This document shows, one piece after another, positions 50,989 through 59,797 of a DNA stretch of 64,000 nucleotides. Each line of letters begins with the position of its first letter. Position 1 is the first letter of the stretch. This DNA is from Lentisphaerota bacterium (lineage in GTDB: Bacteria > Verrucomicrobiota > Lentisphaeria > Victivallales > Victivallaceae). Below the pieces are notes generated by a model. It saw nothing but the letters and a program-made list of their open reading frames with translations, was not told the DNA's origin and made no database searches. Made by a program: the position numbers and the translations under genes. The DNA lies in assembly GCA_015061575.1 (NCBI GenBank), contig SUWF01000004.1:38747-102746 (forward strand), read 5' to 3'.

Positions 50989-51004
50989 TCTTAATCAAAC
51001 TCCA

Positions 51005-51289
51005 TTATTTTTGTGGTGGAAAGTCATATTCGGTTTCCAATAAATCACCAATGCGCTCTATGGCGTTGACTTCGTTCGGCCCCTCTACGGTCAGTTCAGC
51101 GGTTTCTCCGCACGCCAGACAGAGGGCCAGCAGCCCCATGATGCTGTTAAGTTCGCAGCTTTCGCCACGTTGCGAAGTCAACACAAAAGTATGATCGGCA
51201 AATTCCGCATTGACCGCATTAAGTATTACGCTGGACGGACGGCAATGGATCCCTGCCCGATTGCGGATACTTACACTTCTTTTCTGCAT
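51005..51289 (-). CDS. HPr-family phosphocarrier protein
   Basis: 94 residues. 'NRAGIHCRPSSVI' holds the phosphorylated His15 and Arg17 (H-C-R-P instead of H-A-R-P), and 'CELNSIMGLLALC' holds the regulatory Ser near residue 49. HPr carries phosphate from enzyme I to PTS permeases and is a target of HPr kinase. No enzyme I, EII or HPrK is in the window, so its partners are elsewhere or it is regulatory only. SD AAAGGAG is clear. Confidence 0.9.
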   Translation of the reverse strand: MQKRSVSIRNRAGIHCRPSSVILNAVNAEFADHTFVLTSQRGESCELNSIMGLLALCLACGETAELTVEGPNEVNAIERIGDLLETEYDFPPQK

Positions 51290-51315
51290 AACTACTTGGC
51301 TCCTTTCCCATAAAA

Positions 51316-52269
51316 TCAGCTGCGATCGGCAGCATACGCATGAATGATCTTTTCCAACAGGGCGTGGCGCACCACATCCCGGGTAGTAAATTCGATGATC
51401 CCGATTTCCGGTATTCTGTCCAGCGTATTCAACGCATGAACCAGGCCGGAACGTTCGTGGCGGGTCAAATCGCTCTGTGACGGATCCCCGGTAACCACGC
51501 AGCGGGAATTGTATCCCAAGCGGGTCAGAAACATCAACATCTGCTCCTCGGTGGTATTTTGCGCTTCGTCCAGAATAATATACGCATTGTTCAGCGTGCG
51601 CCCGCGCATAAAAGCCAACGGTGCAACTTCAATCACATTGCGTTCGATCAAATTGGCGGCCTCGCCCGGATCGAGCATGTCGTAAAGTGCATCGTACAAT
51701 GGCCGCAGATAAGGCATGATCTTTTCTTCCAGACTGCCGGGCAGAAAACCCAACGTTTCGCCCGCTTCCCGGGCCGGACGGGTCAGAACTATGCGGCTGC
51801 AATTACCCGCCAGCAATTCCGATACTGCTACTGCCATAGCCAGATAAGTCTTGCCGGTACCGGCAGGGCCCACTCCGAAAATCACCTCTTTTTCCCGCAG
51901 GGCTTTCAGATATTCCAACTGATTTTTACTGCGGGGCAACACCTCCCGTTTGCCGCTGCCGACTTTGATGCGCCCGGCAAAAAGCGCCTTGAGATCGCCT
52001 TCTTCACTGCGGCGATAGGCCTTGATCAGCTGCTCGATATCCTGCCGGTCAAGCTCCCGCCGCCGCAACTGATGCAGCTGCGACAACTCGTTGAAAAACT
52101 CCAACGCACGTTCACAGGATTCCTCGCTGCCGGATATGGCCACTTGCCGGTCACGGGGCACTAAATGCACCGTCAACACCTCCTCCAGCTCGTTCCAATT
52201 CAATGCGGGACGGCCGGATATGCGCCAATCCGGAGTCAGACCGTTTTCAAAATAAAAAATTGTTTCCAT
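51316..52269 (-). CDS. phoH: PhoH-family ATPase
   Basis: 317 residues from the ATG at 52269. Walker A 'GPAGTGKTYLAM', Walker B-type 'NAYIILDEAQNTTEEQM', and 'FLTRLGYNSRCVVTGDPSQSDL' (split) are the PhoH signature; the N-terminal KH-like part (about 1-105) is also normal. PhoH proteins are ATPases linked to RNA metabolism and ribosome assembly, often beside ybeY. The start with 'METIFYF' is preferred over an upstream in-frame one that lacks an SD. Confidence 0.9.
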   Translation of the reverse strand: METIFYFENGLTPDWRISGRPALNWNELEEVLTVHLVPRDRQVAISGSEESCERALEFFNELSQLHQLRRRELDRQDIEQLIKAYRRSEEGDLKALFAGRIKVGSGKREVLPRSKNQLEYLKALREKEVIFGVGPAGTGKTYLAMAVAVSELLAGNCSRIVLTRPAREAGETLGFLPGSLEEKIMPYLRPLYDALYDMLDPGEAANLIERNVIEVAPLAFMRGRTLNNAYIILDEAQNTTEEQMLMFLTRLGYNSRCVVTGDPSQSDLTRHERSGLVHALNTLDRIPEIGIIEFTTRDVVRHALLEKIIHAYAADRS

Positions 52270-52287
52270 GCTCTTTGTTATAAACTG

Positions 52288-52323
52288 AAAAAGTGCGGCA
52301 CACTGCCCGGCAGCGTACCGCAC
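52288..52323 (-). terminator. Terminator of the LysM lipoprotein gene
   Basis: GTGCGG and CCGCAC arms (6 bp, long loop) with five T on the minus strand, 33 bases after the stop. It lies just upstream of the phoH start. Confidence 0.6.
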
Positions 52324-52355
52324 CTTCTGGTTATCAGATCACCATTTCAGGCAAC

Positions 52356-52889
52356 TTACGGACGGGGGATCTGCAGTTTCATCCCCGGGTAGATCGTTGT
52401 CTTGCCCTTGAGAATGTCCTGATTGGCTTCCTGAATACGCTTCCAGGCACTGGCACGACCGTAGAACTTGCGGGCTATAGCACCCAGAGTATCATTTTTT
52501 ACGACCGTATAAACCTCAGTCTGGCCAGCCGGAGCTGCTGCTTCGGCCACCGGTGCAGGATCTGCCACCGGCGCAGGCGCCGGGGCTTCTACAGCTGCCG
52601 GAGCTGCCGGAGCCGGAGCATCTACCACCGGAGCGGCATCCACAGTCTGAGATTCAAAACTGCTGTTCGCCCCGGCAGCAGGATTGCCGGCAGGATTCTG
52701 AACCAAATCATCCCGCCGGACGGCCCGCGGAATGGATTCCGGAGGCTGCCATGCACCATAATTTTCTTTGAAATTTGCGGCCCACGCCTGTTCTTCGGGG
52801 CTCAACTGAGTCTGGTCAAGCTCCGGAGCGCAACCCGCAAGCAGCATCGCCAGCGCACCGGCACCGGCCAACATAACAACGCTTTTCAT
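52356..52889 (-). CDS. LysM-domain lipoprotein
   Basis: 177 residues. Lipobox 'AMLLAGC' (Cys20), a Pro/Ala-rich linker (about 65-125), and one C-terminal LysM domain (about 127-177, 'VYTVVKNDTLGAIARKFYG' through 'YPGMKLQIPRP'). LysM binds peptidoglycan; lipidation should place it in a membrane, so the protein could tether the membrane to the wall. SD GGAGG is 9 bases upstream. It is 28 bases downstream of fabF. Confidence 0.87.
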   Translation of the reverse strand: MKSVVMLAGAGALAMLLAGCAPELDQTQLSPEEQAWAANFKENYGAWQPPESIPRAVRRDDLVQNPAGNPAAGANSSFESQTVDAAPVVDAPAPAAPAAVEAPAPAPVADPAPVAEAAAPAGQTEVYTVVKNDTLGAIARKFYGRASAWKRIQEANQDILKGKTTIYPGMKLQIPRP

Positions 52890-52916
52890 AAACTTACGCC
52901 TCCTGTATCCATTGAT

Positions 52917-54173
52917 TTATTTGTAACGCTTGAAAGCAACCACACCATTGTGACCGCCGAAACCGAGGTTGATGTTCAACGCCACATCGATTTCCCGCTT
53001 CTTGGCCACATTGGGGGTGATATCCAAATCGCAAGCCGGATCCGGATTTTCGTAATTGATCGTCGGCGGCACCGTCTGATTGACGATAGCCTGCACGCAG
53101 ACAATGGATTCGATACCGCCGGCAGCGCCCAATGCGTGACCGGTGGAACCCTTGGTACTGCTGACCGATACTTTGTAGGCGTGTTCTTTGAGCGCAGCCT
53201 TGATCGCCAGCGTTTCGTACTTATCGTTCAATTCGGTACTGGTACCATGCGCATTAATGTAATCCACATCTTCCGGTTCCAGACCGGCATGACGCAGCGC
53301 CATCTTGATCGCCGCAGCAGCGCCCTGCCCTTCCGGATGGGGGGAGGTAATGTGATAAGCATCGCCAGTAGCGCCATAACCGACCACTTCGGCGTAGATC
53401 GTAGCACCCCGCTTGAGCGCATGTTCCAATTCTTCCAACACCAGCACTCCGGCACCTTCAGACATAACAAAACCATCACGCTCGGCATCGAAAGGACGGC
53501 TGGCGTGCTTGGGATCATCGTTACGCGAACTCATAGCCTTCATGCTGCAGAACCCGGCATAGCCCAACGGCACGATCGCCGCTTCGGCACCACCGGTGAT
53601 CATCATATCCGCATCATCGCGCTTGATCATCCAAAATGCTTCGCCGATGCTGTGACAGCCGGAGGCGCAAGCCGAAACCAAACCGAAGTTCGGTCCCCGC
53701 ACATTGTAGCGCATGGAAATATTACCGGAGGCCAGGTCGCCGATCATCATCGGGATCATCAACGGAGAAATACGTCCCGGACCTTTGCTCAGATAAGTGG
53801 CATCCTGTTCGCACATGGAGCCCAAACCGCCGATACCGCTGGAAACCAGCACACCCACCCGGTCACGGTCAATGGTGCAATCTTCGCTGGTAAAATCAGC
53901 CTTGGCCTGCGCCACTGCTTCGTCAGCAGCAGCAATGGCATACTGACAGAAAAGATCCAACCGCTTGGCTTCTTTAGCGGACATATACTTGGTAACATCA
54001 AAATCTTTGACTTCGCCAGCCACTGCCGAACGGAAACCGGTCGTATCAAACCGGGTGACCTTATCCAGACCGCAACGGCCCTCGGTGACTGCGGCCCACA
54101 ACTCCGGAACACTGTTGCCGACGCAGGAAATCGCGCCGCAACCGGTAACCACCACTCGTCTTTCTTTCATCAT
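52917..54173 (-). CDS. fabF: 3-oxoacyl-ACP synthase II (KASII)
   Basis: 418 residues, full length. Active site Cys in 'VSACASGCHSIG' and the two His in 'INAHGTSTELNDKYE' and 'STKGSTGHALGAAG' form the Cys-His-His triad of KASI/II. 'VVVTGCGAISCVGNSV' at the start and 'NLGFGGHNGVVAFKR' at the end are conserved. It elongates acyl-ACP in fatty acid synthesis. The SACASG form, with S in place of T, is a common variant. No other fab genes are nearby. Confidence 0.94.
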   Translation of the reverse strand: MMKERRVVVTGCGAISCVGNSVPELWAAVTEGRCGLDKVTRFDTTGFRSAVAGEVKDFDVTKYMSAKEAKRLDLFCQYAIAAADEAVAQAKADFTSEDCTIDRDRVGVLVSSGIGGLGSMCEQDATYLSKGPGRISPLMIPMMIGDLASGNISMRYNVRGPNFGLVSACASGCHSIGEAFWMIKRDDADMMITGGAEAAIVPLGYAGFCSMKAMSSRNDDPKHASRPFDAERDGFVMSEGAGVLVLEELEHALKRGATIYAEVVGYGATGDAYHITSPHPEGQGAAAAIKMALRHAGLEPEDVDYINAHGTSTELNDKYETLAIKAALKEHAYKVSVSSTKGSTGHALGAAGGIESIVCVQAIVNQTVPPTINYENPDPACDLDITPNVAKKREIDVALNINLGFGGHNGVVAFKRYK

Positions 54174-54337
54174 CAGAAATTCACCTCAATTTATGGTATG
54201 GTACAATATTGCAAAAATATCCTCACTATATAAAATACCACACAATTCGGATATTTGCAACTTATACCGGATTTTTTTCCCGGATTGTCCGGAAAAGCGT
54301 CATTGACTTTACCGGACAATCACAGTTATTCCAGCTT

Positions 54338-54985
54338 TTATTTTTTGACCGGAGCCTTTTCCACTGTCGGCAGGGCCGGATTGGCCGCCGGAGCGTCACC
54401 GCCCTTGGGCGCAATACGACTCTTGGCTTCCGGAGGAACCGGAGTCATTGCCTTGGGGCTCTTGCGCACGAGCTTATTCAACGCCACCGGCTTGCAGCGC
54501 ATCATAAGCATATTGCGTTTTTTGAACTCGATTTCACCATTTTTGAGCACTTCAAAGTGGTCAACGTCGTTCAACTGCGCCATCATCAGCATTTCGTAAT
54601 CCAGATGCGGTCCGGCCTGCAAAGTAGTGACCAACGCACCGAAACGCAGCAGATTCGGAGCCGTCACCGCAAAAGAACCGTTGAACACATTCACCCCGGC
54701 AAAACCGCTGATCTTGCCGTTGCGGTGAAATTCAATATAGGCCTGCACATCCGCCGGCAGCGTGATGGCATTTTTGCCGTCAACGCCTTCCTGACCTTTG
54801 ATATAAATCGGCACCCAGGCTTTTCCGCAGAGGATGTTCAATTCATCATTGCGGTTGACCCGCTGTTGATGTTTTTCAACGATTTCCCGGATCTTGGGCT
54901 GCTGGGGTTCTTCCGGCATCATGCAGCAACTGCAAAGGATCGCTGCAGCCGCCACTCCGCCCAAAACACTGTACAGAGATTTCAT
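54338..54985 (-). CDS. META-domain (HslJ-like) lipoprotein
   Basis: 215 residues from the ATG at 54985. Lipobox 'AAAAILCSC' with the lipidated Cys at about 18-19. Residues about 60-165 match the META/HslJ domain: 'AYIEFHRNGKISGFAGVNVF', 'GSFAVTAPNLLRFGALVTT' and 'MMAQLNDVDHFEVLKNGEIEF' (in parts). A Pro/Ala/Lys-rich tail ends the chain. META proteins are linked to heat-shock or envelope stress. Follows the transketolase stop by 31 bases on the same strand. Confidence 0.83.
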   Translation of the reverse strand: MKSLYSVLGGVAAAAILCSCCMMPEEPQQPKIREIVEKHQQRVNRNDELNILCGKAWVPIYIKGQEGVDGKNAITLPADVQAYIEFHRNGKISGFAGVNVFNGSFAVTAPNLLRFGALVTTLQAGPHLDYEMLMMAQLNDVDHFEVLKNGEIEFKKRNMLMMRCKPVALNKLVRKSPKAMTPVPPEAKSRIAPKGGDAPAANPALPTVEKAPVKK

Positions 54986-55016
54986 GATCTGTTCCAACTC
55001 CCTGTATCACACCGGA

Positions 55017-57056
55017 TCAATGGCATCCGCCGCAGCTGCCGCAATCGCATCCGCAGCTGTCACCGGCAAAGTGTTCAACGATCTTCTGCGCCACCTTTTC
55101 GGGGGTAAAGCCGAATTCTTCAGCCAGAACCTTGTACGGAGCGGAAGCGCCAAAGGTATCCAACCCGATGGCCAGACCTTCGCTGCCGACAAACTTGTGC
55201 CAGCCGAAGGTGCTGGCTGCTTCGATGGAAACCCGCAGATCACATTCCGGCGGCAGCACCGAATCCTGATATTCCTTGCTCTGCTGCAGGAAGAGTTCCT
55301 GCGACGGCATGGAAACAACCCGCACGCCGATTTCCTGCGCCCGGAACATATCCGCAACCTTGAGTGCCAGACCGACTTCCGAACCGGTGGCGATCAGAAT
55401 CAGCGAAACTTCTTCATCATCGCTTACCACATAAGCACCCTTGGCCACATCCACCTTCTTGGCCATTTCTTCATCAAAGGCATCCAGATTCTGACGGGTC
55501 AGCAGCAGCGCCACAGGTCCATCGGCCTGCAAAGCTGCGGCCCAGGCACCGGCGACTTCGTGAGATTCCGCCGGACGGATAACGGTCACGCCGGGGATGC
55601 TGCGCAGCATGGCGATCTGTTCGATCGGTTCGTGGGTCGGACCATCTTCGCCAACGTAGAAGCTGTCGTGAGTGAAGATGTAGATCTGGTGCAGTTTCTG
55701 CAGCGCCGCCAGACGGATGGCCGGCTTCATATAATCGCTGAAGACAAAGAAAGTCGAGGTGTAAGGAATCGCCGCACCAAAGAGGGCAATACCGTTGCCC
55801 GCCATACCCATAGCCAATTCACGCACACCGAAGTGCAAGTTGCGTCCGGCCCGGTTTTCGGGACCGAAATCGCCGCCGACCTTGACGTTGCTCTTGGTGG
55901 AGGGAGCCAGGTCAGCAGCACCGCCCCACAGCGCCGGAACCAATTCAGCAGCCTTCTGCAGCACAGTACCGCTGGAAGCACGGCTGGCAGTGGGCTTGTC
56001 GATCGGAGCGACCTTCAAAAGTTCTTCCAGCAGGTTTTCCGGAACTCGCTTGTTCAAAAGCTTGCTCAGGATTTCCGCCTTATCGGGGTTGGCGGCCACA
56101 TAATCGCCATACTTGGCTTCCCATTCAGCGGCAGCAGCCTTGACTTCGGCCACCCGGGCATCGCAGAAAGCACGCACGTCATCGGCCACATAGAAGCTGT
56201 CAGCCGGCAGACCCAGATTAGCCTTCATGGCGGCAACTTCATCGTCGCCGAGCGGTTCACCGTGGACGCCGCTCGTGCCCTGCTTGTTGGGCGCACCGTA
56301 ACCGATGGTGGTTTTGCCGATGATCAAAGTCGGGCGGCCGTCGGATTTCTGAGCTTCAGCCAGTACGGCGTCGCACTTGGCAATATCGTTGGCGTTGTCG
56401 CAATAAAGCACGCGCCAGTTGTAGGCTTCAAAACGCTTGCCCACATCTTCGGTGAAGGCCAGACTGGTGTTGCCTTCGATGGTGATATTGTTATCATCGT
56501 AGAAACAGATGATGTTGTCAAGCTTCTGATGACCGGCCAGCGACGCTGCTTCGCTGGTGGCACCTTCCATCATGCAGCCGTCGCCGCAGATGATGTAGAT
56601 CTTGCTGTCCAGCAGACCGGCTTCATCCATGCCGCTGACAGCAGCCAGATATTTGGCGGCCATGGCCATACCCACAGCACTGGCCATACCGCTGCCCAGC
56701 GGACCGGTGGTAATATCCACACCGGCGGTGTGACCGAATTCCGGGTGACCGGGGGTCTTGCTGCCCCACTGACGGAAGTTTTTGAGTTCTTCCATATCCA
56801 AACCATAACCGAACAAGTGCAGCAAGCTGTATTCCAGCATGGAGCCGTGGCCGGCGGAAAGCACAAAACGGTCACGGGCAAACCAGCCCGGGTTGGCCGG
56901 ATTGAAGCGCAAATACTTGCTGAAAAGCGTCACAGCATAATCAGCGTTGCCCATCGGCATACCGGGGTGACCGGATTTGGCTTTCTGGATAGCATCAGCA
57001 CTCAAAGCGCGGATGGTGTTGGCGGTACGAGCGGCAATTTCTGCATTCCAACTCAT
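55017..57056 (-). CDS. tkt: Transketolase with Cys-rich C-terminal tail
   Basis: 679 residues from 'MSWN' at 57056, with SD GAAAGG 8 bases upstream. TPP fold: 'KSGHPGMPMGNADYAV', 'ICGDGCMMEGATSEAASLAG' (TPP/Mg GDG...N), 'GKTTIGYGAPNKQGTSGVHG', and pyrimidine domain 'THDSFYVGEDGPTHEPIEQ' with the catalytic Glu region. It moves two-carbon units in the pentose phosphate pathway. The last 12 residues 'CGCDCGSCGGCH' have five Cys and a His, which is not part of normal transketolase. Confidence 0.95.
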   Translation of the reverse strand: MSWNAEIAARTANTIRALSADAIQKAKSGHPGMPMGNADYAVTLFSKYLRFNPANPGWFARDRFVLSAGHGSMLEYSLLHLFGYGLDMEELKNFRQWGSKTPGHPEFGHTAGVDITTGPLGSGMASAVGMAMAAKYLAAVSGMDEAGLLDSKIYIICGDGCMMEGATSEAASLAGHQKLDNIICFYDDNNITIEGNTSLAFTEDVGKRFEAYNWRVLYCDNANDIAKCDAVLAEAQKSDGRPTLIIGKTTIGYGAPNKQGTSGVHGEPLGDDEVAAMKANLGLPADSFYVADDVRAFCDARVAEVKAAAAEWEAKYGDYVAANPDKAEILSKLLNKRVPENLLEELLKVAPIDKPTASRASSGTVLQKAAELVPALWGGAADLAPSTKSNVKVGGDFGPENRAGRNLHFGVRELAMGMAGNGIALFGAAIPYTSTFFVFSDYMKPAIRLAALQKLHQIYIFTHDSFYVGEDGPTHEPIEQIAMLRSIPGVTVIRPAESHEVAGAWAAALQADGPVALLLTRQNLDAFDEEMAKKVDVAKGAYVVSDDEEVSLILIATGSEVGLALKVADMFRAQEIGVRVVSMPSQELFLQQSKEYQDSVLPPECDLRVSIEAASTFGWHKFVGSEGLAIGLDTFGASAPYKVLAEEFGFTPEKVAQKIVEHFAGDSCGCDCGSCGGCH

Positions 57057-57201
57057 AGCAAGAACCTTTCTTTGATTTTTTTTCAGTTTTATACTGGTAT
57101 TTTTCGTAAAAACAGCTAAATTGTATTTAACGCATTTTAATTTAACCTCTAAACAAGTTAAAAGCAATTTTTTTAACGATATTTTTTGCACATTTTTGTA
57201 T

Positions 57202-58242
57202 ATGAGCGAGCGATTTATTACCTCTACCCTGAACCGTAAAGACGGCAGCAGCGATAATCTGCTGCGTCCGGCCCGTTTTTCTGAATTTCCCGGCCAGCAG
57301 GATGCCAAAGTGCTGCTGGAGCTGATGGTCAGTGCGGCCGTCAAGCGGGACGAACCTTTGGAACATATCCTGCTTTCCGGTCCGCCGGGGCTGGGCAAGA
57401 CCAGTTTGGCCTACATTATTGCCAACGAAAAAGGCTGTTCTCTGAAGAGTTCCAGCGGCCCGGCTATTGAGAAACCCGGCGATCTGGCCGGACTGCTGAC
57501 CAGCTTGACCGAAGGCGATATATTGTTTATTGACGAGATCCACCGTTTGAATCCGGTGGTCGAAGAGTATCTTTACAGCGCAATGGAGGACTTTTTTATC
57601 GACATCGTGCTGGAACAGGGCCCGGGAGCAAGATCGGTGCGTTTGAATATACCGCACTTTACTTTATTGGGAGCAACCACCCGGCAGGGGATGCTCTCGG
57701 CACCGCTGCGCAGCCGTTTTTCGGTCAACGTGCGGCTGGACTACTACGATGACGCCAGTTTGATGGAAATCATCAAACGCAGCGCCCGGATATTGAATAC
57801 TGATATTGAGGACGATGGCGCTCTGGAACTGGCCCGCCGCTGCCGGGGTACACCGCGTATCGCCAATAATCTTTTGCGCATGGCCCGCAATTACGCTCAA
57901 GTCAAAGCCGACTCGGTGATCACTGCCGAAGTGGCGGCGCTGGCCATCAACATGCTGAAAATCGACCCCGACGGGCTGGATGATATTGACAACCGGATAC
58001 TGGAAGCGATCATCCGCAATTTCAACGGCGGCCCGGTCGGAGTAAAAAATATTGCGGTAACAGTCGGCGAAGAAGAAGGTACTCTGGAAGAGGTCTACGA
58101 ACCGTTTCTGATCCAGAAAGGCTATCTTATCCGCACCCCCAGAGGGCGGATCGTAACCGCCAAAGCCTACGAAAAACTGGGGCTGCCGCCCAGCGCTGCG
58201 GCCAGAAACAACGACAACAGCAATCAGATGAATCTTTTTTAA
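57202..58242 (+). CDS. ruvB: Holliday junction branch-migration helicase RuvB
   Basis: 346 residues from the ATG at 57202. Walker A 'GPPGLGKTSLAY', Walker B 'LFIDEIHRLNPVVEE', sensor 1 'LLGATTRQGMLSAPLRSRF', Arg finger, and C-terminal winged-helix ('RTPRGRIVTAKAYEKLG') all present. RuvB drives branch migration with RuvA; neither ruvA nor ruvC is near. No SD can be seen; the leader is very AT-rich. Divergent from transketolase with 145 bases between starts. Confidence 0.96.
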   Translation: MSERFITSTLNRKDGSSDNLLRPARFSEFPGQQDAKVLLELMVSAAVKRDEPLEHILLSGPPGLGKTSLAYIIANEKGCSLKSSSGPAIEKPGDLAGLLTSLTEGDILFIDEIHRLNPVVEEYLYSAMEDFFIDIVLEQGPGARSVRLNIPHFTLLGATTRQGMLSAPLRSRFSVNVRLDYYDDASLMEIIKRSARILNTDIEDDGALELARRCRGTPRIANNLLRMARNYAQVKADSVITAEVAALAINMLKIDPDGLDDIDNRILEAIIRNFNGGPVGVKNIAVTVGEEEGTLEEVYEPFLIQKGYLIRTPRGRIVTAKAYEKLGLPPSAAARNNDNSNQMNLF

Positions 58243-58266
58243 ACATAAGTATAAGGAATTTGAAAC

Positions 58267-58974
58267 ATGAGTGCGATTTGGGCGGAAAATCTGTTGAAAC
58301 TGCAAGAATTGGATATGGAAATACGCAATTTGAAATTGCGTTTGACGATGCTGCCCAAAGAAGCCGAAAAGATCCAGAAGCAAATCGCCTCCGTGGAAAG
58401 CGGCGTCCGCAGCGCCCGTGAAAAACGTGCGCAGCACGAACTGGAGCTCAAACAGACCGAATCACAGATCGCTGAACTCAACGATAAAGCCGGCAAATTG
58501 CAGGAACAATCTGCCCTGGTCAAAAAAAACAGCGAATATCAGGCAATGCTCGGATCGATCGCCATGCTGAAAAAATCGATCAGCGAGCTGGAAACCCGGC
58601 AGATCGAATTGATGGACATGCTGGAAAAAGATACCCTGCTCATCCGTAAAGCCGAAGCCGACGCTAAACCGCAAACCGCCGGGCTGCGGCAGGAAATAGC
58701 CGAACTCAACGAATTGGCCAGCGACATAAAAAGGCGGGGCCGGGAACTCCTGGCCAAACGCCCCGAAGTGCGCAGCATGGTCGATAGCGAAATCCTGCCC
58801 CGTTACGAACAGATCCTGAAAAAAGGCACCACCGTTCCGCTGGTCTGTATTGAAGCGGATAAATGCGGCAACTGCCATTTGCGGCTGACTCCGCAAACGT
58901 TGAATCAGGCCAAAAACGGGGCGATTTGTTTTTGCGATAACTGTATGCACATAATCTACAGTGCGGAAAATTGA
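58267..58974 (+). CDS. Coiled-coil protein with C-terminal C4 zinc ribbon (DUF164/CdsZ type)
   Basis: 235 residues. Long coiled coil (about 10-160, heptads of Leu/Ile/Ala with Glu/Lys) followed by a zinc ribbon with two CxxC pairs: 'CGNCHLRL' and 'CFCDNCMHIIY' at about 200-230. This is the architecture of the DUF164/zf-RING_7 family (chlamydial CdsZ and widespread relatives). Role unclear; some members influence secretion or nucleic-acid processes. It starts 24 bases after ruvB, so it may be in its mRNA. Confidence 0.85.
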   Translation: MSAIWAENLLKLQELDMEIRNLKLRLTMLPKEAEKIQKQIASVESGVRSAREKRAQHELELKQTESQIAELNDKAGKLQEQSALVKKNSEYQAMLGSIAMLKKSISELETRQIELMDMLEKDTLLIRKAEADAKPQTAGLRQEIAELNELASDIKRRGRELLAKRPEVRSMVDSEILPRYEQILKKGTTVPLVCIEADKCGNCHLRLTPQTLNQAKNGAICFCDNCMHIIYSAEN

Positions 58975-59070
58975 GCAGAAATATTTGCAAAATTCAGCTG
59001 CTGGGATTATATTTCTGATATTGATCAAACAATAACATAAAATCAACAACGAAAAATGGGGGATTCAGCA

Positions 59071-59739
59071 ATGTCTTGCTCCTTTACCCGTGCCATGCTC
59101 CGGACATTTTCCGGAACTGCCGCACTGTTGGCTCTGGCGGGCTGCAATACCGAAAGCAGTCTGTCCGAAGCCGCCGCCAATGGCGAAGTCGAAGCCCAGT
59201 ATGATCTGGCAATTTATTACAGCGAGCTGGAGTCGCCGCAGCAAGCTAAAGCCTTTGACTGGATGAAGCGCGCCGCCGGCAGCCGCTTCCGCCCGGCGAT
59301 GAAAAAACTCGCCGAATACTACCTGGCCGGTTACGGTACTGAAGTAAACTATCAGCAGGCTGCCGAATGGTTCAGAAGATATCTGGAAACCACCCGCAGC
59401 AGCGAAGAAGCTCTCTTCAATGCCCGCAAGATCCTGCTGGGCGCTGACAACCGGCAGGATACCATTGCCGGATTCACGCTCTTCAAGATGGCGATCATGC
59501 ACGAAAATCAGGATGGCCGTCCGGATTCCGATATTGCCCGGGCCGCCGCCGGAGAGATGATGACCCACACCGGCAAACTCTTCAACTGGCTGCTGGCCGC
59601 CCGCAATTACACCGATGCAGGCAAACTGCTGGAATATGTGGAAAAATGCCATAAAGAATATCCGCAAGCTTTTGCCGACAACAGCGGGAAGCTTCTGCAG
59701 GATATGCGGTCGAATTTTATCAAACATCTGGAAAATTGA
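59071..59739 (+). CDS. Sel1-like repeat lipoprotein
   Basis: 222 residues from the ATG at 59071 (GGGGGA 7 bases before; an ATG at 59056 lacks one). Signal peptide with lipobox 'LLALAGC' (Cys24-25). Mature part has two to three Sel1/TPR-like repeats: 'AEAAANGEVEAQYDLAIYYS' style segment, 'FDWMKRAAGSRFRPAMKKLA', 'GYGTEVNYQQAAEWFRRY'. Sel1 repeats mediate protein contacts. Same direction as the next lipoprotein gene, 58 bases on. Confidence 0.8.
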   Translation: MSCSFTRAMLRTFSGTAALLALAGCNTESSLSEAAANGEVEAQYDLAIYYSELESPQQAKAFDWMKRAAGSRFRPAMKKLAEYYLAGYGTEVNYQQAAEWFRRYLETTRSSEEALFNARKILLGADNRQDTIAGFTLFKMAIMHENQDGRPDSDIARAAAGEMMTHTGKLFNWLLAARNYTDAGKLLEYVEKCHKEYPQAFADNSGKLLQDMRSNFIKHLEN

Positions 59740-59797
59740 TTTATTGATCACAACATAACCAACAACATACATAACTCTGAAGATAACAGGATATACT

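Noticed and set aside
52293..54233. 646-codon plus-strand frame over the LysM gene and fabF
   Set aside because: Antisense to two well-supported genes; no start signal.
54894..57119. 741-codon plus-strand frame over transketolase
   Set aside because: Antisense to a complete transketolase with all motifs.
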